Positions 49,711 to 57,994 of a stretch of 64,000 nt of DNA are shown here, one piece after another. The position numbers and the translations under genes are program-made. Numbering within the stretch: the first letter of the stretch is position 1; each line of letters starts with the position of its first letter. The stretch covers positions 372,001-436,000 of the forward strand of contig NZ_JBEPTM010000001.1 of NCBI RefSeq assembly GCF_040549525.1. The letters run 5' to 3'. The notes beneath the pieces are model-generated. The model did no database searches. It worked only from the letters and a program-made list of their open reading frames with translations, and was not told where the DNA came from. The DNA is from Lacisediminihabitans sp040549525 (GTDB taxonomy: Bacteria; Actinomycetota; Actinomycetes; Actinomycetales; Microbacteriaceae).

Positions 49711-50792
49711 AGGTCGGAATCATCGGGGTTGGCACGATCAGTGCCCAGTATTTCGCGGAGTTCCCGAAGCTGGAGGGGCTGCAACTCGTAGCCGTTGCAG
49801 ACGTCAACGAGGCTCGGGCGCGGGAGGTGGCGGCCGATCAGGGTGTGGAGGCGTTGAGCGTCGACGCGCTGCTCGCGGACCCGCGAATCGACGCGGTGCT
49901 GAACCTCACCATTCCCGCGGCGCACGTGGACATCGCGACACGGGCGCTCCTGGCGGGCAAGCACGTCTACGGCGAAAAGCCCCTCGCGCTGGATCCTGCC
50001 GAGGCGGCGCCCATGCTCGAACTCGCCCGAGAGCGGGGGCTGCGTGTGGGCAGCGCGCCGGACACCGTGCTCGGCACGGGCGTGCAGACGGCGCGGGCGC
50101 TGTTGGACTCCGGATCCATCGGCGATGCCGTCGCCGCGGCGGTGCACTGGAGCTCGCCGGGTCACGAGCTCTGGCATCCGGCGCCCCGGTTCTACTACCA
50201 GCCCGGCGGTGGCCCGCTGTTCGATATGGCTCCGTACTATCTCACGACCCTGGTCACACTGCTGGGGCCGGTGATCCGGGTGTCCGGGGTCGCGACACGA
50301 TCGGGCCGGGATCGCACGATCGCCTCGGGGGGAGACGCCGGCGGCAGCATCCCCGTCGATATCGAGACCCACGTCAGTGCGATTCTGGAACACGCGAGCG
50401 GAGTGACATCCACAGTGACGGTGAGCTTCGAGGTGTGGGCGTCGCGGGCACCACTGTTCGAGGTCTATGGAACGCGGGGCACCATCGCGGTGCCCGATCC
50501 CAACCGCTTCTCCGACCCCGTGGAGGTCTGGACGGTCGAGACCCCGGAATGGACGGAGGTGCCCGCTTCAGCGGGCTATGCGGATGCCGGTCGCGGTGTC
50601 GGGCTCGCCGACCTCGCGCGTGCCATCGAGACGGATCGCCCCCACCGGGCATCCGGCGAGCTGGCATTCCACGTGCTCGAGATCATGGATGCGGTGCTCC
50701 GCGCGGCGAGCGAACACCGGGTGGTAGAGCTGACCAGCACCGTCGAGCGACCGGAGCCTGTGCCATCCGGAGCCTCCCCGAGCAGCTGGTGA
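49695..50792 (+). CDS. Gfo/Idh/MocA-family oxidoreductase A'
   Basis: A 365-residue paralogue of the protein at 5291-6391. It has VGIIGVGTISAQYFAEF, NLTIPAAHVDIA, GEKPLALD, RVGSAPDTVLGTGVQTAR and PLFDMAPYYLTTL. GTG 49695 lies within the ThuA gene and GGGGAGAGG precedes it. Next to ThuA it occupies the ThuB-like position, so oxidation of a glycoside at a ring hydroxyl is a reasonable hypothesis. The operon ends here, followed by a convergent small gene. Confidence 0.87.
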   Translation: MGGTLKVGIIGVGTISAQYFAEFPKLEGLQLVAVADVNEARAREVAADQGVEALSVDALLADPRIDAVLNLTIPAAHVDIATRALLAGKHVYGEKPLALDPAEAAPMLELARERGLRVGSAPDTVLGTGVQTARALLDSGSIGDAVAAAVHWSSPGHELWHPAPRFYYQPGGGPLFDMAPYYLTTLVTLLGPVIRVSGVATRSGRDRTIASGGDAGGSIPVDIETHVSAILEHASGVTSTVTVSFEVWASRAPLFEVYGTRGTIAVPDPNRFSDPVEVWTVETPEWTEVPASAGYADAGRGVGLADLARAIETDRPHRASGELAFHVLEIMDAVLRAASEHRVVELTSTVERPEPVPSGASPSSW

Positions 50793-50819
50793 GAGTTGCG
50801 GGTGCTCGGGCGGGTTCGC

Positions 50820-51269
50820 TCACCGGCCGCGTGCCTGATTGACGGCGTTGATGAGGAACGACCCCCTGGTCGCCAGTTCGTACTTTCGCTCGATGGCTAC
50901 GCTCCGCGGATCGTGCAGGGCCTTCTCCACATCTTCGACGTCGAGTCCCACCAGCCGGGCGATGTTCTGAACGGTGAGGCGGCACTCGACCGTCAACGAT
51001 TCGAAAATCGCTTTAAGACGGTCATCGTCACCGATCTGCAGGCCCGCCGTCAGCTGGGCCGCGAGAAGGGCGAGCCTCGAGGTCTCTTCGGTCGATGGGG
51101 ACGGCGGCTCCGTGGTGACTCGCATCATCCCGGTCTGTGTTTCCGCGAGGGAGCGGAGGAGGGCATCCGGCTGGATGCCCGTGATGGCCTGGAGCGCATC
51201 TTCGGAGAGGCGACCCTCCGCGATGAGGCGCCTCAGTTCCGCCGCGGGATTCTGTGCCTCCACCGTCAT
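50820..51269 (-). CDS. Small protein of unknown function, possible HTH
   Basis: A 149-residue soluble protein, rich in Ala, Leu and Glu and mostly helical. The C-terminal half (LTVECRLTVQNIARLVGLDVEDVEKALHDP) looks like a helix-turn-helix, and the N-terminal half (LRRLIAEGRLSEDALQAITGIQPDALLRSL) resembles it, as if two HTH-like units were joined. No family is recognised. Start ATG 51269. It converges with the oxidoreductase operon. Confidence 0.6.
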   Translation of the reverse strand: MTVEAQNPAAELRRLIAEGRLSEDALQAITGIQPDALLRSLAETQTGMMRVTTEPPSPSTEETSRLALLAAQLTAGLQIGDDDRLKAIFESLTVECRLTVQNIARLVGLDVEDVEKALHDPRSVAIERKYELATRGSFLINAVNQARGR

Positions 51270-51377
51270 GGCTGTCCTGCTTTCTCGTCGTAGAGCGACG
51301 GGGAAAGGGTAGACGTTGTGTGATCCCCCCGCATTTCTTGGGCTGTGAAACTCGGCTGCGCCCGAGTCACCGTCGGA

Positions 51378-51884
51378 TCAGGGAGTCTCCGGACCCTTAA
51401 TCGCTGCCGCGGTCTGCTCGGCCTCCGAGGCGCTTCCGAAGGCGAGTGTGAGTGAGCTGGTGGTGATCGGTGCTGCCACCAGTGGCGCCGAGAGCACCCG
51501 GCCGTCGAGGAGTATCGCCAGCTTCTTGCCGACGGCACCGCCGGATACCGTGCCGAGCGTGCTGGTGTCGGCGGTGCTCAGCTCGAGGATGACCGAGTGC
51601 GTCGATGCCTGGTCCGTGGGGGAGGTGACGGAGGTGGGGGTGACCGTACCCAGCGACCTGCCCAGCTCATAGGTGATCGTGCCGGCCGTATCGCACGCCC
51701 TGCCCGCGCCATCGGTGGTGAGTGCCGGATCATCGCAGGCTCCGTCCACCGACGAGGTGACCAGACGGAACTCAAGCGGCTTGACCGACGAAGGGGTGTC
51801 GCCGCCGGGGGTGCCGCTGCAGCCGGCGAGGAGTGCAATGCCCGCGAGCAGTGCGGCGGATCGAATCCCAAGCCGAGTATTCAT
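51378..51884 (-). CDS. Lipoprotein with a SecD-like domain
   Basis: A 168-residue predicted lipoprotein: signal peptide with lipobox LLAGC (Cys at about 22). The mature part contains FRLVTSS, then ITYELGRSLGTVTPTSV, and GKKLAILLDGRVLSAPLVAAPI...ASEAEQTAAAIK. The last stretch matches the extracytoplasmic domain of SecD (ivLDgkv-SAP...eA..la). A free SecD-like domain on a lipid anchor could act at the translocon or be a small periplasmic binding module; this is inference. No sec gene is nearby. Start ATG 51884. Confidence 0.7.
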   Translation of the reverse strand: MNTRLGIRSAALLAGIALLAGCSGTPGGDTPSSVKPLEFRLVTSSVDGACDDPALTTDGAGRACDTAGTITYELGRSLGTVTPTSVTSPTDQASTHSVILELSTADTSTLGTVSGGAVGKKLAILLDGRVLSAPLVAAPITTSSLTLAFGSASEAEQTAAAIKGPETP

Positions 51885-52105
51885 CTCTTTACAGTAGGGC
51901 TCAGTGGCACGCGGGGGAAGGGTGGGTTGTGGGGTGAACGGGGTGTGCGGGTGAGGCCCAGAGCGATCGCATGAGTGGCCGGCTGGATGAAGCAGTCTGC
52001 CTCGACTATGCCTTTTCGGGCGCGATCGGCGTGGACGTCACGGCTGAGATCTGGACTGCGGCGGGTCGTGTTGCGGCGACGAGTCACCTGACGCCGTGCA
52101 GCGGA

Positions 52106-53524
52106 TCAGCGCCGTGCGGCGTACTGCTCGCGGATGATCGCGCGGGTGTCGTGGGCCGGGCGCGCTGAGAACTCGAGCGGCCAATCCGGTCGCGTGCCGC
52201 TGAGGGCCCAAGCGGCCTGGAGCGCGGCACCGAGGGCCACGTACTCCCCCGGGGTGGGCACCTCGACGGGGATGTCGAACACCTGGCCGGCGATCGTCGA
52301 GACCGCTTTGTTCTGCGCCGCGCCGCCGATGAGGAGGATCCGTCGGGCGTCGACGCCCTGCGCTCGGATCGCGTCGAGCCCGTCGGCGAGCCCACACAGC
52401 ATCCCCTCGATGGCAGATCTGGCGAGGTCGGACCGAGTCGCCGATGTGAGGCTGAGACCGAAGAGCGTCGCCGTGGCATCGGGCAGGTTGGGGGTGCGCT
52501 CGCCCTCGAAATAGGGCTGCAACACCAGCCCGCCCGCCCCGGGCTCCGCCTGCAGGGCGAGCATCCCGAGTTCTGCGTGGTCCACCCCGAGCAACCCCGC
52601 GACCGAGTCGAGCACGCGTGCAGCGTTCAGGGTGGCGACCAACGGAAGGAACGCTCCGCTGGCATCCGCAAAACCGGCGACCGTGCCGGAGGAGTCGGTC
52701 GACACGGTCTCGGTGACAGCGAAGACGGTGCCGCTCGTGCCGATCGAGACGACGACGTCGCCGGGGCCCGCGCCGAGCCCGAGCGCCGCGCCGGCGTTGT
52801 CGCCGGCGCCCACCCCGATGACCCGACCGCCCCGGATGCCGTGGGCGGGCAGCGCGGCGGTCTCGCCACCGCGCGCCCCGGGCTTCATCACGCGGGGGAG
52901 CATCGCCGCATGCCCCAGAGCGAGCTCGAGCAGTTCGCGGTCGTACCGGCCGGTGTTCGGATTCCAATACCCGGTGCCGCTCGCATCGGAACGATCGGTG
53001 ATCAGCTCCTCGAGCCGCGGTCCGCCGACGGTCTCATCGGCGGGCCCGAAGCCGCGCAGTCGCCAGGTGAGCCAGTCATGGGGAAGCACCACCGCCTCGA
53101 CCCGGGCCGCGTTCGCCGGCTCGTTGTCGCGCAGCCACCGGAGTTTGGTCGCCGTGAAACTTGCGACGGGAACGAGACCGGTGCGCTGCGCATAGTCCTC
53201 GGCGCCGACCTCGGCGATGAGATCCGTCGCGGCGCGAGCGGAACGGGTGTCGTTCCAGAGCAGGGCGGGGCGGATGACGCGGCCCTCGACATCCAGCACG
53301 ACCATTCCGTGCTGCTGGCCCGCGATGGAGACGGCGGCGACGTCGGCGAGGCCGCCAGCGTCGTCGATCGCCGCGAGCAGCGCATCCCACCAGGCCGCGG
53401 GATCCACCTCCGTGCCGGCGGGATGGGTGGCTCGGCCGGAGCGGACCACCTCACCGGTGCCGGCGTCGCGAATCACCACCTTGCAACTCTGGGTCGATGA
53501 ATCGACCCCGGCGACCAGTGTCAT
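52106..53524 (-). CDS. xylB: Xylulokinase
   Basis: A 472-residue FGGY kinase. VAGVDSSTQSCKVVI opens the ATPase fold. SIAGQQHGMVVLD, PALLWNDTRSA and IGTSGTVFAVTETV are the family's substrate and phosphate motifs, and LIGGAAQNKAV marks the adenosine site. It phosphorylates D-xylulose made by the xylose isomerase encoded just upstream. ATG 53524 has GGAG 11 bases before it. It is separated from xylA by 136 bases that hold a palindrome-ended element. Confidence 0.95.
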   Translation of the reverse strand: MTLVAGVDSSTQSCKVVIRDAGTGEVVRSGRATHPAGTEVDPAAWWDALLAAIDDAGGLADVAAVSIAGQQHGMVVLDVEGRVIRPALLWNDTRSARAATDLIAEVGAEDYAQRTGLVPVASFTATKLRWLRDNEPANAARVEAVVLPHDWLTWRLRGFGPADETVGGPRLEELITDRSDASGTGYWNPNTGRYDRELLELALGHAAMLPRVMKPGARGGETAALPAHGIRGGRVIGVGAGDNAGAALGLGAGPGDVVVSIGTSGTVFAVTETVSTDSSGTVAGFADASGAFLPLVATLNAARVLDSVAGLLGVDHAELGMLALQAEPGAGGLVLQPYFEGERTPNLPDATATLFGLSLTSATRSDLARSAIEGMLCGLADGLDAIRAQGVDARRILLIGGAAQNKAVSTIAGQVFDIPVEVPTPGEYVALGAALQAAWALSGTRPDWPLEFSARPAHDTRAIIREQYAARR

Positions 53525-53550
53525 GCCTGTCTACTCCGCTCGTATAGGTG

Positions 53551-53649
53551 CATTATTCAGGAACCTGTGGTGCAGGGGGTGCTGGCGTGACAGGAGTTCT
53601 CCCCACGCGCCTCACGGGCACCATCCGTCCCACAGCTTCCTGAATGATG
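53551..53649. repeat. 99-bp palindrome-ended element between xylA and xylB
   Basis: Inverted ends CATTATTCAGGAA (53551-53563) and TTCCTGAATGATG (53637-53649) differ at one position. Size and placement match the 82- and 92-bp elements elsewhere in the window, although the ends belong to another family. It lies between co-directional genes and could affect xylB readthrough. Confidence 0.7.
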
Positions 53650-53660
53650 AAGGTGCGGGG

Positions 53661-54851
53661 TCAGCGGGCGCCGAGCAGGTGTTCGAGGGCCAGCTGGTTG
53701 AGGCGCACGAAGCCGAAGCCCTTGCCGCCGAAGTAGGAATCGGTGTCGAAGTCCTCGAACGAGGCGCGGTCGGCGAGCAGGTCGTCGTAGGTCTCACCGG
53801 CGGAGAGGGTCGTCTCCTGGATCTTCGCGACGCGTGATGCTGCGAGGGCATCCTGCACCTCCGGGTCCGCCCGGAACGCTGCAGCGCGCTCCTTGAGCAG
53901 GAGGTAGGTGCGCATGTTCGCGGCGGCGGAATCCCAGACTCCGGTGATGTCCTCGGTGCGAGAAGGTTTGTAGTCGAAATGGCGCGGTCCGTCGTAAGAC
54001 GGCCCCCCATTTGCTCCCCCATTCTCGAGCAGGTCGACGAGGGCGAAGGCGTTTGCCAGGTCGCCGTGGCCGAACACCAGGTCCTGGTCGTATTTGATGC
54101 CCTTCTGGCCATTCAGATCGATGTGGAAGAGCTTGCCCTGGTAGAGCGCCTGGGCAATGCCGGAGGTGAAGTTGAGTCCGGCCATCTGCTCGTGCCCGAC
54201 CTCGGGATTCACGCCGAAGAGCTCCGGACGTTCGAGGGTCTCGATGAACGCGATCGCGTGACCGACGGTGGGCAGCAGGATGTCCCCGCGCGGCTCGTTC
54301 GGCTTCGGCTCGATCGCGAACCGGATGTCATGCCCCTTGTCCGTCACGTACTGCGCAAAGACATTCACGGCCTCTCGGTAGCGCTCGAGGGCGCCACGGA
54401 TGTCCTTGGCCGAGTCGTATTCCGCACCCTCGCGGCCGCCCCACATCACGAAGGTCTTGGCGCCGAGCTCGACGCCGAGCTCGAGCTGCCTCATGGCCTT
54501 GCGCATCGCGAAGCGCCGCACGCCGCGGTCGTTGGAGGTGAAGCCGCCGTCCTTGAAGACGGGGGCGCTGAACAGGTTGGTGGTGACCATCGGGATGATC
54601 ATCCCGGTGTCGGAGAGAGCCTGCTTGAGGCGGTCGATCTGCTTCTGGCGCTCGGCATCCGAGGATCCGAAGGGGAACAGGTCGTCGTCGTGGAAGGTGA
54701 GGCCGTAGGCGCCGAGTTCGGCGAGGCGGGTGACGGCCTCGACCACGTCGAGCGGGGGACGGGTGGGGCCGCCGAAGGGGTCGGATCCGTTGTATCCCAC
54801 CGTCCACAGGCCGAAGGAGAACTTGTCGTCGCGGGTGGGGGTGGAGACCAT
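53661..54851 (-). CDS. xylA: Xylose isomerase
   Basis: A 396-residue actinobacterial-type xylose isomerase. It carries FSFGLWTVGYNGSDPFGGPTRP, TFHDDDLFPFG (catalytic His), the metal-site IEPKPNEPRGDILLPT and NPEVGHEQMAGLNF, and LFHIDLNGQ. It converts D-xylose to D-xylulose, which XylB phosphorylates. ATG 54851 has AAGGAC about 8 bases upstream. It is divergent from the XylR-type ROK gene, and the AT-rich spacer carries likely operators. Confidence 0.97.
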   Translation of the reverse strand: MVSTPTRDDKFSFGLWTVGYNGSDPFGGPTRPPLDVVEAVTRLAELGAYGLTFHDDDLFPFGSSDAERQKQIDRLKQALSDTGMIIPMVTTNLFSAPVFKDGGFTSNDRGVRRFAMRKAMRQLELGVELGAKTFVMWGGREGAEYDSAKDIRGALERYREAVNVFAQYVTDKGHDIRFAIEPKPNEPRGDILLPTVGHAIAFIETLERPELFGVNPEVGHEQMAGLNFTSGIAQALYQGKLFHIDLNGQKGIKYDQDLVFGHGDLANAFALVDLLENGGANGGPSYDGPRHFDYKPSRTEDITGVWDSAAANMRTYLLLKERAAAFRADPEVQDALAASRVAKIQETTLSAGETYDDLLADRASFEDFDTDSYFGGKGFGFVRLNQLALEHLLGAR

Positions 54852-54949
54852 AAGAAAAAGTCCTTCAGCGTCATCGATGATTTGTTGTTGTTGAAAACAT
54901 ATCAGGGGTCCTGCCGAATTTCGAGACTCAAACAACATATCCTTCTGAC
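54852..54949. promoter_or_regulatory. xylA/xylR divergent control region
   Basis: An AT-rich 98-bp spacer in otherwise GC-rich DNA. TTTGTTGTTGTTG (54881-54893) and CAAACAAC (54930-54937) are inverted. AACATATC occurs twice in the same orientation (54896-54903 and 54935-54942). ROK-type XylR proteins bind such A/T-rich TTTGTT sites, so both promoters are likely repressed here. Confidence 0.55.
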
Positions 54950-56164
54950 ATGCCTTCCCTAGCGACGATCGACGACCCACCGATGGGGCGGGGCAACAGC
55001 AACGATTCCCTGCGGCGACACAACCTGTCGGTGATTCTCGAGCTCGTCCACCGCAACCGCGGACTCTCGAGATCGCAGCTCACCCGGCAGACCGGCCTCA
55101 ACCGCTCGACCATCGCCGCCCTGGTGGCCGAGCTCGTGAGCCTCGGTCTGGCCATCGAAGGCGAACCGGACTCGGCCAGTCGCGTCGGTCGACCGAGCCC
55201 GATGGTTCGACCCGACCCCTCAACCGTCGGAATCGCGGTCAACCCCGAGATCGACGCCGTGACGATCGGCGTGGTCGGGCTCGGCGGGACCGTGGTCGAG
55301 CGGGTGCGGTATCCGGTCGATCATCCTCCGACCGTCGGCGAAGCTGTCGACATCGCCGCCGCCGGCATTGCGACGCTGCGGGCCGACCTCGATCCCCGCT
55401 ACCGGATCCGCGGAGTCGGTGTCGCGGTTCCCGGCCTTGTGCGCACCGGCGACGGACTCGTGCGGCTCGCCCCACATCTCGGCTGGCACGACGAACCCTT
55501 CGCCGAGTTGCTCGCCGCTGCGACCGGGATGTCTGTCGTCGTGGCGAACGACGCCCACCTCGGCAGCCGTGCCGAGAGCATCTTCGGCGCTGCCCGAGAC
55601 ATCCGCGACCTCATCTATCTCAACGGCGGGGCGAGCGGGATCGGCGGGGGAATCGTCTCCGGTGGGCAGCCGCTGGGAGGCACCGCGGGCTACGCCGGCG
55701 AACTCGGGCACACGCTGGTGACCAGTGCCGGCGTCGCCTGCCACTGCGGGGCGAGCGGATGCCTCGAGACCGAGGTTCGGCGTGAGCACCTGCTAGCGCT
55801 CGTGGGTCTCGCCAACGCCGACGGCCACGAACTCGAGATCGCGCTCAGCACCTCGACGGATCCGGCCGTGAGCACGGAAGTGCGCCGACAGCTCGACTTC
55901 CTCGGGGTGGCGCTGCGCAATGCCATCAACATGCTCAACCCTCGGCTCATCGTGCTCGGCGGATTCCTCGCGTCACTGTATGCGGTCGATCCCGGCCATC
56001 TCGACGCGCTGCTCGCGTCCCAGCCCTTGGCGGCATCGCGGGAATCGGTGACGGTGTTGCGCACAAGGCTCGGCTCCGATCTCCTGCTGGTCGGGGCCGC
56101 GGAGCTGGTGTTCGAGTCCCTGATCGCCGATCCGGCTTCGGCCGGCCCGCCGGTGCGACGATGA
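54950..56164 (+). CDS. XylR-type ROK repressor
   Basis: A 404-residue ROK protein. The winged HTH is at about 22-72 (LRRHNLSVILELVHRNRGLSRSQLTRQTGLNRSTIAALV). The kinase-like domain has GVGVAVPGLV, NGGASGIGGGIVSGG and zinc motif CHCGASGCLE. It is divergent from xylA, the classical XylR arrangement in actinobacteria and firmicutes, so xylose-responsive repression of xylAB is expected. An MFS gene begins 4 bases after its stop and is probably co-transcribed. Confidence 0.9.
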   Translation: MPSLATIDDPPMGRGNSNDSLRRHNLSVILELVHRNRGLSRSQLTRQTGLNRSTIAALVAELVSLGLAIEGEPDSASRVGRPSPMVRPDPSTVGIAVNPEIDAVTIGVVGLGGTVVERVRYPVDHPPTVGEAVDIAAAGIATLRADLDPRYRIRGVGVAVPGLVRTGDGLVRLAPHLGWHDEPFAELLAAATGMSVVVANDAHLGSRAESIFGAARDIRDLIYLNGGASGIGGGIVSGGQPLGGTAGYAGELGHTLVTSAGVACHCGASGCLETEVRREHLLALVGLANADGHELEIALSTSTDPAVSTEVRRQLDFLGVALRNAINMLNPRLIVLGGFLASLYAVDPGHLDALLASQPLAASRESVTVLRTRLGSDLLLVGAAELVFESLIADPASAGPPVRR

Positions 56165-56168
56165 AAGA

Positions 56169-57452
56169 ATGCGCTGGGAGATTTCGGGGAATAGTCTGCG
56201 TGTCGGCCGGTTGTCCCTCTCTGTGACCACGACCCTGCACCCTGGCGACTCGTTGTCCCGGCGCCAACGCCTCGTCTACGTGCTCGTGCTCGGCGCGCTC
56301 ACCGCACTCGGGCCGTTCACGGTGGATCTGTACCTTCCCGCCTTCCCGGACCTCCAGAGCGATCTCGGGGTATCGAAGGCACTCATCCAACTGACGCTCA
56401 CGGCCACGACTCTCGGTTTCGGTGTCGGCCAGCTGCTCGTCGGTCCGTGGAGTGACAAGGTGGGCCGACGGATCCCGCTCATCGTGGCGAGCTCGGTTCA
56501 CGTGCTCGCCAGCCTCGGCGCCGCGCTCTCACCCGACATCGTCTGGCTGGGACTCTTCCGGGTGTTGCAGGGGATGGGTGCTGCTGCCGGAGGAGTGGTG
56601 GCGATGGCTCTGGTGCGGGACCTGTTCGGCGGGGTACCCCTCGTGCGGATGCTGTCGAGGCTCGCCCTCGTGAGCGGACTCGCGCCCATCCTCGCGCCGG
56701 TGATCGGCTCTCAACTGTTGCGCTTCGTCGACTGGCGGGGCATCTTCGTCTTCCTCACGGCCTACGGCGTGCTGGTGGTGATCGCCGCGGTGTTCTTCAT
56801 CGTCGAGACCCTGCCGCGGGATCGACGCGCCGACCGCGGGCACAGCACGGCCCGCGAGAGGTACGGGGCGATCTTCAGCGACCGGGTCTTCGTCGGGGTG
56901 GCCATCATCGGGGCGATGAGCTTCTCGGGACTCTTCGCCTACCTCTCCGCGTCATCGTTCCTGTTCCAGGATGTCTATGGGCTCTCCGCCCAGCAGTTCG
57001 GCCTGCTCTTCGCCATCAACTCCCTCGGCGTCGTCGCGGGGGTGCAGATCAGTTCGAGGCTGGCCCGCCGGATCGGCCCGCAGTGGATCCTCGCCTGTTC
57101 GACGGCCGTGCTGCTCGTCTCGTCGCTGACGATCGTGGTGCTCGACTCGCTGCATGTCGGGCTGCTCGGCATCCTCATCCCCCTGTGGTTCTTCATCGCC
57201 GCCTGCGGGTTCGGCTTTCCGCTCGTGCAGGTGCTCGGACTGGTCAATCACGCGGGGGAGGCTGCCACGGCGGCATCCGTTCTCGGGGCCGTGAACTTCG
57301 GGCTCGCCGGGCTGATCTCGCCGATCGTCGGCCTGTTCGGCATCCACAACGCGGTGCCGATGGGAACGGTCATGGCGTCGACGGCTGCGATCGCCGTGCT
57401 CGCACTGTGGTTCGTAGTGCGCCCGCGCACCGTACCCGCACTCGGGCGCTGA
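56169..57452 (+). CDS. MFS transporter, Bcr/CflA efflux type
   Basis: A 427-residue 12-helix transporter. PFTVDLYLPAFPDLQSDLGVS at the first helix/loop and LLVGPWSDKVGRRIPLI (motif A) mark the Bcr/CflA drug-resistance family. LFRVLQGMGAAAGGVVAMALVRDLF follows. The start is taken as ATG 56169 with a weak GAAAG. Its tight link to the xylose regulator suggests sugar or sugar-analogue efflux rather than antibiotic export, but that is inference. Confidence 0.88.
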   Translation: MRWEISGNSLRVGRLSLSVTTTLHPGDSLSRRQRLVYVLVLGALTALGPFTVDLYLPAFPDLQSDLGVSKALIQLTLTATTLGFGVGQLLVGPWSDKVGRRIPLIVASSVHVLASLGAALSPDIVWLGLFRVLQGMGAAAGGVVAMALVRDLFGGVPLVRMLSRLALVSGLAPILAPVIGSQLLRFVDWRGIFVFLTAYGVLVVIAAVFFIVETLPRDRRADRGHSTARERYGAIFSDRVFVGVAIIGAMSFSGLFAYLSASSFLFQDVYGLSAQQFGLLFAINSLGVVAGVQISSRLARRIGPQWILACSTAVLLVSSLTIVVLDSLHVGLLGILIPLWFFIAACGFGFPLVQVLGLVNHAGEAATAASVLGAVNFGLAGLISPIVGLFGIHNAVPMGTVMASTAAIAVLALWFVVRPRTVPALGR

Positions 57453-57994
57453 GCGGCCGCGGAAGGTAGATCGCACCGCCGGATGACGGCGCGGGAGTCG
57501 GTCGATCACAGTTTGGCTCGGTAATCACGACCAGATTCGGGGGCGAATCGTGCGCGGCTCATCGCTCCGCGTCGCGCCTTCGAAGCAAACTCGACAGCAT
57601 AAAAAAGAGAAGCAACGTCACCTATTGCGGATTCGGGTCGGGACTGGTTGGATTGCGAAAGAAGATCACATTCAGTGATCTAACCCGCCGAACCGTCGCT
57701 TACCCGCATCCCGGTTCGGCCCGATCGGGTGACCGTCATCGCTGACGGTTGCCAGTCCAATCGAGGCACCCCCAACCCCCTTGTCTCGAAGGGGCACCCG
57801 ACAGCCGAGTCAGTTCCCGCTCGACTGTGCAAGAAACAGCGCGGCGTCGCCCGACTTCCGCTCTGACAAAACCCGACGGTCACACCGGTAATCGTCGCGC
57901 CTGGACGACCCTCGCGGGGCGCTTCAGCAACCCGAAATGAGCGACGCTACCCACCCGGGGAAGCGTCGTGTGCTCAGAAACAGAAAGAAAATCG
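57453..57994. other. 542-bp spacer with several hairpins, no gene
   Basis: No convincing gene is seen on either strand. The stretch contains perfect 7-bp stems AGATCAC/GTGATCT (57663-57681), ACCGTCA/TGACGGT with a TCGC loop (57732-57749) and CGACGCT/AGCGTCG (57942-57968). The last lies just before the secreted-protein gene. The A-rich block near 57601 and the hairpins suggest a long 5' leader for the following gene, but I cannot match it to a riboswitch class. Confidence 0.5.

Noticed and set aside
51971..52168. 65-codon frame between the SecD-like lipoprotein and xylB genes
   Set aside because: It overlaps the 3' end of xylB antisense, has no ribosome-binding site and no recognisable motif. 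The 221-bp spacer otherwise shows nothing clear.
57680..57940. Short frames on both strands in the long spacer before the CalY-like gene
   Set aside because: Compositions are arginine/proline/threonine-rich, starts lack ribosome-binding sites, and the region is dominated by hairpins.
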